The notes under the pieces were generated by a model. That model was given only the letters and a program-made list of their open reading frames with translations. It was not told where the DNA came from and made no database searches. Shown here in pieces: positions 25,071-32,718 of a DNA stretch of 37,347 nt. The position numbers and the translations under genes are program-made. Position 1 is the first letter of the stretch, and every line of letters starts with the position of its first letter. Source of the stretch: Paludibacteraceae bacterium (GTDB lineage Bacteria > Bacteroidota > Bacteroidia > Bacteroidales > Paludibacteraceae); assembly GCA_905233935.1 (NCBI GenBank), contig CAJOFU010000023.1, positions 5,967 to 43,313 of the forward strand, read 5' to 3'.

Positions 25071-25155
25071 CATCTAATATATCTGTTTTTTTATCGAGAA
25101 ATGTTGCCCAAAAAGTGCATATGTCAAAAATAGCACATAATCGGTCGGAAAAGTA

Positions 25156-25187
25156 TTAGTTCATATGAAAAAAAAGCAGTATCTTTG
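25156..25187 (+). promoter_or_regulatory. Promoter of the exported two-repeat protein
   Basis: The -7 box TATCTTTG (25180-25187) is perfect; the -33 box is TTAG (25156-25159), one base off TTTG, 20 nt upstream. The leader to the ATG at 25284 is about 90 nt. Confidence 0.7.
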
Positions 25188-25283
25188 CAGTCGCGTTACG
25201 GATGTTATTCCAGAATTGCCCAAAATGATTCAAAAAAGCAACAATAAAATCAACCAATATTGTTTAACAAAAAATCTAAAAAA

Positions 25284-26348
25284 ATGAAAAAAATCTTTAC
25301 AATTTTCTGTGCTGCACTGTTGAGCGTAAGCATGTCTGCCAAGACCGTTACGGAGGACATCTCTATCTATCATGAAAACTGGAGCTGGGGTTACAACAGT
25401 CAAGTCGCTAACGAAGGCGATTTGTTGGTGACTACCCTTACCGGTGAATGGGGCGCTGTATCTACCGGTTGGGATCCCTATTTCGACCTCTCGGGTTGGG
25501 ACAAAATTGTTGTTGTCGTGGAGAGCATGAGCGGTTGCGACGGTGAGTGGTTCAAACTCAAAGCGTATCTGCGTGACGAGACAGAGAGCGAGCCTAATCA
25601 GATGGAAGGCCAGCTCGGCTTGGATGCTGAGGATAACGTACAGAATAATCTGGTGATCGATCTGCATCAGAACAAAGCTTGCGACATCAGCAAGGCACGT
25701 ATTCTGGCTATCCAATGCCAACCGAACGGTGCTGTATTCAAGATCAGCCGCGTTTACCTCGAGAAAGAGGAATCCGACGGACCCGAAAAGACTGTCCAGC
25801 AGGACATTACTCTTAGCCAGGACGTTTGGGGCTGGGGTTACAACAGTGAGCTTTCGTTTAACGACGAAGGCGTGATGACTTGTACCCTTACCGGCGCATG
25901 GGGAGCTGTATCTACCGGTTGGGATCCCTATATCGACCTCTCGGAGTGGGAAAGAATTGTTATTCTCGTGGATAATATGAACGGTTGCGACGGTGAGTGG
26001 TTCAAACTCAAAGCCTACTTGCGTGACCACACAGAGAGTGAAGACAATCAGCTGGAAGGCCTGCTCGGTTTGGATGCAGAGGACAACGTACAGAATAATC
26101 TGGTGATCGACCTGAAGCAGGAAAAAGAAGGTTTCGATCTGACCAAGGCGCGCATCCTGGCTATCCAGTGCCAACCGAACGGTGCTGTATTCAAGATCAG
26201 CCGCGTTTACCTTGAGAAAAAGGACGATATGTCTGCTGTTGAGTACACCACTGTCAACGAGAAAGCCGTTAAGGTTATTCGCGACGGTCAAGTGCTGATC
26301 CTCAAGAACGGCAAGTTCTACAACGCTCTTGGTGCTGAGGTACGTTGA
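25284..26348 (+). CDS. Exported protein with two near-identical beta-rich repeats and a T9SS-like tail
   Basis: 354 residues. A signal peptide (MKKIFTIFCAALLSVSMSA) precedes two tandem domains of about 145 residues (about 20-165 and 170-320). Shared stretches include WGWGYNS or WSWGYNS, LTG(E/A)WGAVSTGWDPY, GCDGEWFKLKAYLRD, LGLDAEDNVQNNLVIDL and AIQCQPNGAVFKISRVYLE. The domain has the look of a carbohydrate-binding beta-jelly roll. The tail (about 325-354: VKVIRDGQVLILKNGKFYNALGAEVR) is like the short C-terminal sorting domain of type IX secretion cargo, so the protein is probably anchored on or released from the surface. The DNA of the repeats is nearly identical in long stretches, so the duplication is recent or homogenised. 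No enzyme motif was seen. Confidence 0.8.
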   Translation: MKKIFTIFCAALLSVSMSAKTVTEDISIYHENWSWGYNSQVANEGDLLVTTLTGEWGAVSTGWDPYFDLSGWDKIVVVVESMSGCDGEWFKLKAYLRDETESEPNQMEGQLGLDAEDNVQNNLVIDLHQNKACDISKARILAIQCQPNGAVFKISRVYLEKEESDGPEKTVQQDITLSQDVWGWGYNSELSFNDEGVMTCTLTGAWGAVSTGWDPYIDLSEWERIVILVDNMNGCDGEWFKLKAYLRDHTESEDNQLEGLLGLDAEDNVQNNLVIDLKQEKEGFDLTKARILAIQCQPNGAVFKISRVYLEKKDDMSAVEYTTVNEKAVKVIRDGQVLILKNGKFYNALGAEVR

Positions 26349-26374
26349 TAGCTTCGCGTTAAGCGGTTAAAGAG

Positions 26375-26408
26375 CAAGACGGTTCACTCGCGTGAGCCGT
26401 CTTGTTTA
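26375..26408 (+). terminator. Terminator after the two-repeat exported protein
   Basis: CAAGACGGTTCAC / TCGC / GTGAGCCGTCTTG, then TTTAG. It is a 13-bp stem nearly identical to the one at 25037-25066. Its right edge touches the stop codon of a leftward 19-codon reading frame. Confidence 0.82.
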
Positions 26409-26465
26409 GTCTTTGCGCACCGTGCGGTCAATGATGTATAACCGGTCACGTGTGGATGCTTTCAT
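26406..26465 (-). other. Micro reading frame or gene remnant (MKASTRDRLY...)
   Basis: A 19-codon frame, MKASTRDRLYIIDRTVRKD, identical in pattern to the first 18 residues of the membrane protein encoded at 31535-32134 (MKASIRNLLYTIDRTMRK) and to the 35185-35250 frame. The sequence before the ATG (ATTTCAG) is also shared with the full-length gene. It is probably a truncated paralogue, possibly a small leader. Confidence 0.45.
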
Positions 26466-26805
26466 CTGAAATATCTGTTCGGAATCCCGATATTACTTCA
26501 TCGCAGCCCTGATCTCGTACTCGTCGAACTTGACGTTGATGACGAGTTGTCGTCGATGTAGAACCCATCATGAAGTAATTTTATGTCAAAAGCGTTTGCC
26601 TCATGGTGTTTGGAAAAAAGTCCGAAACGCACCATTTCTCTTTGTTTTCTTTGAATTTAATGCGCTTGCCTTCTTTGACACTTTCCATAAAATCCGCGCT
26701 CTCCAACATGATTCTGTAATTTTGCAGAACGCGGCCGGCAAAAGCCTGAAGCGGAAGAAAAAGTAAAGATTTTTGACTATTTAGCACGAAAAAGTAAGCA
26801 AGAAG
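26466..26805. other. Intergenic stretch with a degenerate gene end and an inverted repeat
   Basis: No intact gene. ATTACTTCAT (26492-26501) and ATGAAGTAAT (26570-26579) are 10-bp inverted arms 68 bp apart. On the minus strand a short coding-like stretch, INVKFDEYEIRAAMK, ends at TAA 26493-26495, suggesting the 3' end of a decayed gene. Confidence 0.4.
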
Positions 26806-26837
26806 TTTGCAAATATCAGAATTTTTTTGTACCTTTG
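26806..26837 (+). promoter_or_regulatory. Promoter of the 26860 gene
   Basis: TTTG (26806-26809) and TACCTTTG (26830-26837), 20 nt apart; the ATG follows 22 nt after the -7 box. Confidence 0.85.
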
Positions 26838-26859
26838 CAGGCGAATTAGTAAACATCCG

Positions 26860-27315
26860 ATGAAAAGTTCTGCAACACTACATAAACGCAACAATGCTGC
26901 AAGTGGAAATAAAGCACATAACGAAAGCCAATACATCAAGATTGGTCGTGTACGCTTGCATAGTTGGATAAACGAAAAACTACCCGCTGCTGACATCCTT
27001 ATATCAGAGCGTGAGATTGTGCATATAGCCAATAAGCACAAGCAAGAACTTGCCTCGCTTGGCATGGAAGCGTTTAACTATGTGACCATGATCATTAACC
27101 AATCGAATGAGGTTAGAAAGGATGACCGTGATGCATTGTTCTTTGTAGTTAGCGGTGCGCGCACAAGTGACAGCGATTTGGAGCAATGTGCAGTTGTGGA
27201 ACTGAAGATAGAGTGGATGGGACGGAAGAAGGTGTATGTAATAAAATCAGCCCGCCCGATGAATTGGGGCAGGCTGCGTAAAATTGAGTTGGTGTGTGTT
27301 AAACCCCGCTCTTAA
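26860..27315 (+). CDS. Unknown protein of 151 aa, possibly nuclease/toxin-like
   Basis: Not recognised with certainty. The soluble, basic protein has the order: RVRLHSWINEKLPAADILISEREIVHIANKHKQELASLGM, FNYVTMIINQSNEVRKDDRDALFFVV, then strand-rich VVELKIEWMGRKKVYVIKSARPMNWGRLRKIELV. A helix with conserved-looking H (HIANKHK) followed by four strands recalls small phage/plasmid nucleases of the barnase-EndoU-colicin E5 (BECR) group, but this is a guess. ATG 26860 lies just after a strong promoter. A hairpin overlaps the region after the stop, and a leftward promoter points at the gene from downstream. Confidence 0.6.
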   Translation: MKSSATLHKRNNAASGNKAHNESQYIKIGRVRLHSWINEKLPAADILISEREIVHIANKHKQELASLGMEAFNYVTMIINQSNEVRKDDRDALFFVVSGARTSDSDLEQCAVVELKIEWMGRKKVYVIKSARPMNWGRLRKIELVCVKPRS

Positions 27316-27317
27316 CC

Positions 27318-27338
27318 TAAGACTTCCGTTCAGTCTTA
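27318..27338 (+). terminator. Hairpin after the 26860 gene
   Basis: TAAGACT-TCCGTTC-AGTCTTA, a 7-bp perfect stem 3 nt after the stop codon. No T run follows, so termination is uncertain. Confidence 0.4.
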
Positions 27339-27427
27339 CCTCTGTACCGCTGAATTGCAACAAGTGAAAACGGAATGCAACCAGACGCAGGTAGTGAGCC
27401 ACACGCGCTCAATAAACTTTTGCGATG

Positions 27428-27459
27428 CAAAAGTACAAAAATTAACTGATATATGCAAA
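27428..27459 (-). promoter_or_regulatory. Leftward promoter facing the 26860 gene
   Basis: On the minus strand TTTG (27456-27459), 20 nt, TACTTTTG (27428-27435, an imperfect -7). No convincing leftward gene lies downstream, so the transcript would be non-coding and run antisense into 26860-27315. Confidence 0.45.
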
Positions 27460-27606
27460 TATTTCTGCATAAAAATGCATAATTTTGTTGAAAAAACATA
27501 GAAATAGTCAACAAAAGATAACAAACGTCCCATCCATGACGTTAAACCGGATCGCAGAGAAGCGTCTCTGCGGATAAAATAACATATTAACAGCATTGGC
27601 TATTAT

Positions 27607-27768
27607 TCGCGTTCGAGAAAAAGGAAACTAATTTCTTAACAGAATTAGAAAAGCCATGTTCATGGAAGTCACGGACTTCCCATTCTCAACCATAAAGCAC
27701 AGGTTTTCCTGTGTGGGTATATCTATGGTTGAGAGCGGGTTTTCTTTCCGGACCTCCCGTGAACGCGA
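27607..27768. ncRNA. Candidate multi-hairpin structured element upstream of the methylase gene
   Basis: TCGCGTTC (27607-27614) and GAACGCGA (27761-27768) could close a multibranch structure. Within it lie CTAATT/AATTAG (27628-27648), CCATG-TT-CATGG (27653-27664), GGAAGTC-ACG-GACTTCC (27664-27680), and CTCAACCATA/TATGGTTGAG (27685-27733) enclosing CACAGG-TTTT-CCTGTG. GAGTA-GATA-TACTC (27767-27780) follows. Another hairpin, CGCAGAGA-AGCG-TCTCTGCG, is at 27553-27572. The strand is unknown. No good reading frame explains the pairing, though a 61-codon minus-strand frame overlaps. It could be a structured RNA, a leader or a DNA recombination site. Confidence 0.45.
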
Positions 27769-27833
27769 GTAGATATACTCACTTTTCTTTTCTGCCTGAG
27801 TGATTGATGGCAATGCACAAATGCTATCAATCT

Positions 27834-28955
27834 ATGGCTAGAGAAGATCTGAAAGGTGCCAAAAGTGCTAAACAAGATGAGTTTTACACACAATTAGACG
27901 ACATCGCAAAAGAACTCAAATATTACAAACAACACTTTCAAGATAAAGTGGTGTTGTGTAATTGTGATGATCCTTACGAAAGTAATTTTTTCAAGTATTT
28001 TGCCCTTAACTTCAATCAGCTCGGGCTCAAAAAACTAATAGCCACTTGCTATAATGGTTCGCCGATAGCAGGTGACGAGTTGCCGTTGTTATTCGAGATA
28101 GATGAGAATGAGCCAAAGAAAATAGCCTACAAAGTAGAAATAACCGAAGTTCAAGATTATAACAATGATGGTGCAGTCAATCTTGCTGATGTGCAATACC
28201 TAATCCAAAACGACAAGAATGTTTTATCGCTATTAAAGGGAAACGGTGATTTCCGTTCTGAGGAATGTATTCAGTTATTGCAAGAGGCTGACATTGTCGT
28301 TACCAATCCTCCGTTTTCTCTATTCCGCGAATATGTTGCACAATTAGTCAAATACGACAAGAAATTTCTTATTATAGGCAATCAGAACGCTATTTCATAC
28401 AAAGAGTGCTTTAGTTTGATTAAAGATAATAAGATGTGGCTTGGTGTTAGTATTCATAGCGGTGACCGTGAATTTATGATTCCGCCCACTTATGAAGTTC
28501 GCTCCAAATCATTACGTGTAGATGCAAAAGGGAATAGATATATCCGAGTTGTAGGCATTAGATGGTTTACCAATTTGGATTACCCACAACGCCATGAGGA
28601 TATAGATTTGTACAAACATTATACTCCAGACGAGTATCCCCATTTTGAGAATTTCGATGCTATTAATGTGAATTCTACTGCTGAGATACCATGTGATTTT
28701 GAAGGTATTATGGGAGTTCCTATCACTTTTATTGATAAATACAGCCCAGACCAATTTGAGATAATAGGTTTAGGTATTTCTAATTCTGGTTTAGAGTGTG
28801 GCGTTCAACCATATAAGCCAGAACATAAGAAGTATAGAAAAGAAGTTCAAAAACGTGGAGCTGTGGACGGTGATTTATATATGATGATAAATGGTGAGGT
28901 TACTGTGCCTTACGCAAGAATTTTAGTCAGAAACAAAAAACCACAAAAGCCATGA
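27834..28955 (+). CDS. EcoRI-family adenine-specific DNA methyltransferase
   Basis: Transfers methyl from SAM to adenine in DNA. The start MAREDLKGAKSAKQDEFYTQ aligns with the start of M.EcoRI as I remember it, so I prefer ATG 27834 over ATG 27807 (nine residues more). FQDKVVLCNCDDPYESNFF and the catalytic motif IV VVTNPPFSLF (NPPF about 158-161) fix the family. GSP near residue 75 and LLIIGN-like strands belong to the Rossmann core. Between them residues 108-119 form a perfect EF-hand/dockerin-type loop (D108, N110, D112, G113, V115, D119), unusual for a methylase. The stop overlaps the DUF262-HNH start by 4 bp, so the pair is co-translated and is probably a restriction-modification-like defence unit. 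Codon use is more A+T-rich than in the core genes. Confidence 0.9.
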   Translation: MAREDLKGAKSAKQDEFYTQLDDIAKELKYYKQHFQDKVVLCNCDDPYESNFFKYFALNFNQLGLKKLIATCYNGSPIAGDELPLLFEIDENEPKKIAYKVEITEVQDYNNDGAVNLADVQYLIQNDKNVLSLLKGNGDFRSEECIQLLQEADIVVTNPPFSLFREYVAQLVKYDKKFLIIGNQNAISYKECFSLIKDNKMWLGVSIHSGDREFMIPPTYEVRSKSLRVDAKGNRYIRVVGIRWFTNLDYPQRHEDIDLYKHYTPDEYPHFENFDAINVNSTAEIPCDFEGIMGVPITFIDKYSPDQFEIIGLGISNSGLECGVQPYKPEHKKYRKEVQKRGAVDGDLYMMINGEVTVPYARILVRNKKPQKP

Positions 28956-30064
28956 AAATAGAATTACATCAGATCTCAGTGCGCGAGTTGTGCGCAAGTT
29001 ACAACGACCTAAGTATTCAAGAGGAAGGAATAACCGGCTATGGTGGACGCCTGAATATCCGTCCTAAGTACCAGCGGGAGTTTGTTTATGATGAAAAGAA
29101 ACGCAATGCCGTTATGGATACCGTTTGGCAAGGATTTCCGCTGAACGTCATGTATTGGGTGCGCGTCGGCAATGACCAATACGAACTCCTTGACGGTCAG
29201 CAACGCACGATCTCTATCTGCTCGTTTATTGCCGGCGAGTACATGATGCCGTTCGACGGTAACTTGCTCGGATTCAACAATATGACCATTGAGCAGCAGA
29301 ACCGCATCTTGGACTACAAACTGCAAGTGTATATTTGCGAGGGCACTGACGAAGAAAAACTCCGTTGGTTCCAGACCATCAACATCGCTGGAGAGAAACT
29401 GACAAATCAAGAGATACGCAATGCCATCTATTCCGGTGCGTGGGTGACGCAAGCCAAGCGACGTTTCTCCAAGACAGGCTGTGTGGCGTACAAGATGGCT
29501 TCGGACTACATGAGCGGTTCGCCTATCCGACAAGATTACTTTGAGTCCGCACTCGAATGGATCGGGGACGCGCAAGGCAAGACCATTGAGCAATATATGG
29601 CTCAGCATCAGCACGACACCGATGCCGACGAACTATGGCAGTACTTCCAGCGCGTCATTCAATGGGTGGAAATGCTGTTCGGTCGTAAGTACAAAAAAGA
29701 GATGAAAGGTGTTGAGTGGGGATTGCTCTACAACCGCCACAAAGATACTACCTTAACCGCTACGGCTATCGGTGAGCAGCTTGCCAAGCTAATGGCAGAC
29801 TCCGACGTACAGAAGAAGTCCGGCATCTTTGCATATATCTTGGATGGCGATGTTCACCACCTCGGTATACGTGCGTTTGATGCCAATACGCGCCGCGAGG
29901 TCTATGAGCGGCAAGGCGGCAAGTGCGCTATCTGCGGCAAGCCGTTTGACATCGAAGTCATGGAAGCCGATCATATCACCCCTTGGGTGGAAGGCGGACG
30001 AACCATCTCCTCCAATTGCCAGATGCTCTGCCGCGACTGTAACAGAAGAAAAAGCAGCAAGTAG
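28952..30064 (+). CDS. DUF262-HNH endonuclease-like protein
   Basis: 370 residues. The N-terminal DUF262 (ParB/Srx-like) domain shows the two signature motifs RPKYQREFVYDEKKRN (residues 37-52) and LLDGQQRTISI (79-89), the nucleotide-handling site in GmrSD-type enzymes. A helical middle follows. The C-terminal HNH nuclease (about 322-370) has CAICGKPF, EADHITPWVEGG and SNCQMLCRDCNRRKSSK, with two CxxC zinc pairs and the catalytic His in ADHI. It is coupled to the EcoRI-type methylase by an ATGA overlap, suggesting it is the cleaving partner, by itself or as a conditional nuclease. The gene converges on the 30068-30486 gene with a 3-nt gap. Confidence 0.9.
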   Translation: MKIELHQISVRELCASYNDLSIQEEGITGYGGRLNIRPKYQREFVYDEKKRNAVMDTVWQGFPLNVMYWVRVGNDQYELLDGQQRTISICSFIAGEYMMPFDGNLLGFNNMTIEQQNRILDYKLQVYICEGTDEEKLRWFQTINIAGEKLTNQEIRNAIYSGAWVTQAKRRFSKTGCVAYKMASDYMSGSPIRQDYFESALEWIGDAQGKTIEQYMAQHQHDTDADELWQYFQRVIQWVEMLFGRKYKKEMKGVEWGLLYNRHKDTTLTATAIGEQLAKLMADSDVQKKSGIFAYILDGDVHHLGIRAFDANTRREVYERQGGKCAICGKPFDIEVMEADHITPWVEGGRTISSNCQMLCRDCNRRKSSK

Positions 30065-30067
30065 GAT

Positions 30068-30486
30068 TTAATCCTCCTCCGGCAAATAGATATACTCTAA
30101 CAACGGTCGCTCAAACAGGCGACTGCCAATCTCGTAGTTCTCGCTGCTGTACCATTGCCCATCATCGTCTAAGGTGTAGAGAATATCCGTCTCGTAGTTA
30201 AAAATATAGAACTCTGCATCAGGGAAACGCTGCTGCACTTACGTATATCATAGCGGATATATTTCTTCCGTGTGATCTCCATGCTGAATACAAGCCGTTT
30301 ATGCTCGTCCTTGATGATGATATCCGGATAATTGTCATTCGGATCTTCTGTAACTAATGCTTCCGGAAGAATATCCCAGCCGGGGTTTACTTCTACTTCG
30401 GGCATCATATTAAAAATCGTTTTAACGATAATCTTCTGGTGCAAGTCCCACGCCCGCGGGCTGCCAATGGCTTTAGCGTCAATCAT
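30068..30486 (-). pseudogene. Small PD-(D/E)XK-like protein gene with a 1-nt frameshift
   Basis: Frame one (30486 to about 30240) reads MIDAKAIGSPRAWDLHQKII..., DNYPDIIIKDEHKRLVFSMEITRKKYIRYDIRK. The family-like continuation VQQRFPDAEFYIFNYETDIL..., ending SRLFERPLLEYIYLPEED at 30068, is in the neighbouring frame. Adding one A to the AA at about 30240-30242 (CGTAAGTG to CGTAAAGTG) restores a 140-residue protein. The YPDIIIKD ... MEITRK pattern resembles Uma2/PD-(D/E)XK nuclease folds. A truncated copy of its C-terminus lies at 34158-34238. Loss in a short homopolymer may be a sequencing error. Confidence 0.7.
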
Positions 30487-30511
30487 AATTATGCAATTAG
30501 TTAGATAATAC

Positions 30512-31453
30512 TTAGAACGCTATTGCAAGCCCGACCTCGGTAGGTGCGACACGCCATTGCAACTGCACAGCCGCTTGGTCATATTTGGAGTTGTAGATGT
30601 CTATTGCTTTGTTGTATCGTGTGTTTGCTCCAAGGCATAATCCTATTCCTATTCCCAGAGGCACTAACGCACAACAATCCATCACTATGCAAGGAACAGC
30701 ATCGCTACCGGCAAGTGAGATCAGTCCTCCGAGTGCTAAACCTGCGCCTATACCTGTACAGACACTTCCGCCGATGAGTAACCCGTTAGCTTTTTTCCAT
30801 TGCATGTAAGCGGCTTTGTCTTCCCGCTCAAGGATGCGTGCCACTTCTTTGGAGGATATAAATCTGTTATTGTGCATATACTCCCTGCCGTCGCGATAGA
30901 TCCGTCCTGATGTGGGTGAGGCAGAAGAAGTAGTCAACTCGGTTTGTTTCTCCTGAGTTTGTGGTTTGGCAACAATTGCTGCTGTTTGGTTATAGACTTT
31001 GACCTGCCCGTTATGCAGGAATGTGACTTTCGCTAATTGAGATGCCGGAAGAATGCTTTGGCTGTTATCAATGGTATAGGTGACATGATCGCTGCGTAAC
31101 TCTACGATATGTGCAGTTAGCGTTCGTCCTGACAAGAGCGTTATTTCTGCGATGCTTTCGTCAATGGCAGGCTGTTTGATCTCGGGCTCGGGCTCTTGGG
31201 CACTCGGCTGGGTGTACAGTACAACCTTGCCGTTGCCGTAGATGATACTGCTGATCTCGTCTGTGCTGATAACAAACGTCGGACCATCGGTGTAATCCTT
31301 TTCTTTGTAGCGGATTTCCGATTTTGTGACCTCAACAATCTTCGCCTCAATCTTTTTGGCGTCGGTGGTTACAATAATATCTTGCGCGTACGCGCCCAAT
31401 GAGAGCAGCAAGGCTGCTATGCCGAAAACGGCTTTCTGTAATGTGTGTCGCAT
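30512..31453 (-). CDS. Exported/membrane protein of unknown function
   Basis: 313 residues. It has a signal peptide (MRHTLQKAVFGIAALLLSLGAYAQ), then two short repeats of a beta-rich motif: DIIVTTDAKKIEAKIVEVTKSEIRYK...ISSIIYGNGKVVLY and EITLLSGRTLTAHIVELRSDHVTYT...LAKVTFLHNGQVKVY. These look like SHD1-type small domains common in Bacteroidetes envelope proteins. A linker follows, then two glycine-rich hydrophobic segments (about 240-285) and NTRYNKAIDIYNSKY near the end. It starts at ATG 31453; a longer reading has 17 non-signal residues. Function unknown. A predicted inner- or outer-membrane location follows from the signal peptide and hydrophobic segments. Confidence 0.75.
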   Translation of the reverse strand: MRHTLQKAVFGIAALLLSLGAYAQDIIVTTDAKKIEAKIVEVTKSEIRYKEKDYTDGPTFVISTDEISSIIYGNGKVVLYTQPSAQEPEPEIKQPAIDESIAEITLLSGRTLTAHIVELRSDHVTYTIDNSQSILPASQLAKVTFLHNGQVKVYNQTAAIVAKPQTQEKQTELTTSSASPTSGRIYRDGREYMHNNRFISSKEVARILEREDKAAYMQWKKANGLLIGGSVCTGIGAGLALGGLISLAGSDAVPCIVMDCCALVPLGIGIGLCLGANTRYNKAIDIYNSKYDQAAVQLQWRVAPTEVGLAIAF

Positions 31454-31534
31454 GATGAAATCGTTTTTGGCTACAAAGATACGACTTTTGCACGAATTAT
31501 GCAAAAGTTCGACGCATTTATCGAAAGAATCGAA

Positions 31535-32134
31535 TTACTGGAGCAAACGGTTCAGTTCCTCGCGTGCCTTGGCAACCTTGTCTTTTGCCTTGGCAGGGAT
31601 AGCTTCGTTGAATTGGCTGGGTGACGGCACTTTCTTGTCTGTGACTTGTGCCACCCATAACCGCAGGTTACGCTTGTCGCTCAGGTTTGCTTTGTCCAAC
31701 TGCTCCAAAGCGGTCAGGTATTTCGCGATATAGGCGAGGTAGATGTGATCGGGTTTGTCGGGATGCGACGGTTGCTCCCGCAGCAGTTGTTTTACGCGCT
31801 CCGATTGCTCGGGAGTAAGATTGCGTAGCGGTGTATAATCTTCGGTCATCGCCTGCAACTCGCTCGCGTGACGTTTCAGGAGTATATATTCCACCTTTTC
31901 CTCCATCTCCTCCTCTTCGTCGCTCTTGACGAACGACGATAGAAAAATTCGGTTGATAACCAGTATTACGCAAACAAATCCGACTATCGCACATCCCATC
32001 GCAAGGTAAAACCTCAACGGCGTACGGAATGCAGCAGCAATGAGCAGAACATAGAACACTACAACCGCGATGCGCAGTATCTTGCGCATCGTGCGGTCGA
32101 TGGTGTATAACAGGTTACGTATTGATGCTTTCAT
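31535..32134 (-). CDS. Membrane protein of unknown function (MKAS-type N-terminus)
   Basis: 199 residues: a short basic start (MKASIRNLLYTIDRTMRKILR), two membrane helices (about 21-37 and 42-65), then an acidic coil (SDEEEEMEEKVEYILLKRH) and a helical cytoplasmic domain with LTPEQSERVKQLLREQPSHPDKPDHIYLAYIAKYLTAL. Not recognised. Its first 18 codons and the bases just before the ATG are repeated, as short broken frames, at 26406-26465 and 35185-35250. Confidence 0.75.
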   Translation of the reverse strand: MKASIRNLLYTIDRTMRKILRIAVVVFYVLLIAAAFRTPLRFYLAMGCAIVGFVCVILVINRIFLSSFVKSDEEEEMEEKVEYILLKRHASELQAMTEDYTPLRNLTPEQSERVKQLLREQPSHPDKPDHIYLAYIAKYLTALEQLDKANLSDKRNLRLWVAQVTDKKVPSPSQFNEAIPAKAKDKVAKAREELNRLLQ

Positions 32135-32214
32135 CTGAAATAGTTGCTATACTATCGAACGTGACTGCAAAGGTACTAAAAATTTTCGGTATTTGCAAGA
32201 GAGGGAAATATTTT

Positions 32215-32340
32215 TTACAAAAAATTCCACTTTTTTTGCAAAAAAATGCATAAAAAATGCGTCACGTGACGTCACGTGACACGATGTGACAAAAGTGTCC
32301 TTTGAAAGGGACAAATTATTTATTATCTTTTGCAGCGGAT
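32215..32340. repeat. 126-bp dispersed repeat carrying palindromes and a promoter (copy A)
   Basis: Nearly identical to 37101-37226. In order: an A/T-rich block, GTCACGTGACGTCACGTGAC (direct repeats of a CACGTG palindrome), ACGATGTGACA, the inverted repeat TGTCCTTTGAAAGGGACA that contains the -33 TTTG, and the -7 box. In this copy the -7 is TATCTTTTG, one T longer than the consensus, so the promoter may be weak. Confidence 0.88.
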
Positions 32341-32393
32341 TTCGATTTTGAAGTCCGCTAACCTTTTTGTATTACTAATCATCAATATTTTTA

Positions 32394-32593
32394 TGATTGA
32401 AAAAGTCAATTCCGTTTCGGAGGAGCAGGCGAACCTCCACATCGTGGAAAACATGGATGTAAACAGCCTGCCTGAACTATTGAAAAACGTATTATCAAGC
32501 TGCTTGAAGAGACCAAATAAGTTCTTTATCATCCTATTTTGCCTTATTATAGGCTATTGGCCGATGCATAGAAGGCATTTTACCACCTTATAG
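32394..32593 (+). CDS. Doubtful small reading frame downstream of repeat copy A
   Basis: A frame of 66 aa, MIEKVNSVSEEQANLHIVEN..., ending in a hydrophobic stretch and RRHFTTL. An overlapping frame gives IEKRIIKLLEETK ending at 32521, which also looks protein-like. The region may therefore be a small gene broken by a frameshift, or not coding. Together with the repeat, hairpin and promoter entries it is all I see in 32135-32858. Confidence 0.2.
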
Positions 32594-32620
32594 AGCAAAT
32601 ATCCGCTACTAATCATAAAA

Positions 32621-32653
32621 AAAGGATTGCAACGTTAATCGCTGCAATCCTTT
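32621..32653 (+). terminator. Hairpin with T-rich tail upstream of the ATPase gene
   Basis: AAAGGATTGCA and TGCAATCCTTT make an 11-bp perfect stem with an 11-nt loop, followed by CTCTTG. The A/T flanks allow it to work in both directions. Its presence suggests that something upstream, perhaps the small frame at 32394, is transcribed. Confidence 0.65.
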
Positions 32654-32718
32654 CTCTTGTTATGAGTGCACTGTAAATATGCAACCTTTTTCAGTACCCT
32701 CGCTAGCGACCTTAATTT

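Noticed and set aside
25230..26291. Leftward 353-codon frame opposite the two-repeat exported protein
   Set aside because: The forward frame has promoter, signal peptide and sorting tail; the reverse one mirrors the duplicated repeats.
26492..26579. Miniature inverted-repeat transposon
   Set aside because: 10-bp arms are present, but no clear target duplication and no second copy in the window.
27628..27813. 61-codon leftward frame before the methylase
   Set aside because: Coincides with the dense hairpins and overlaps only the upstream extension of the methylase; no promoter or family resemblance.
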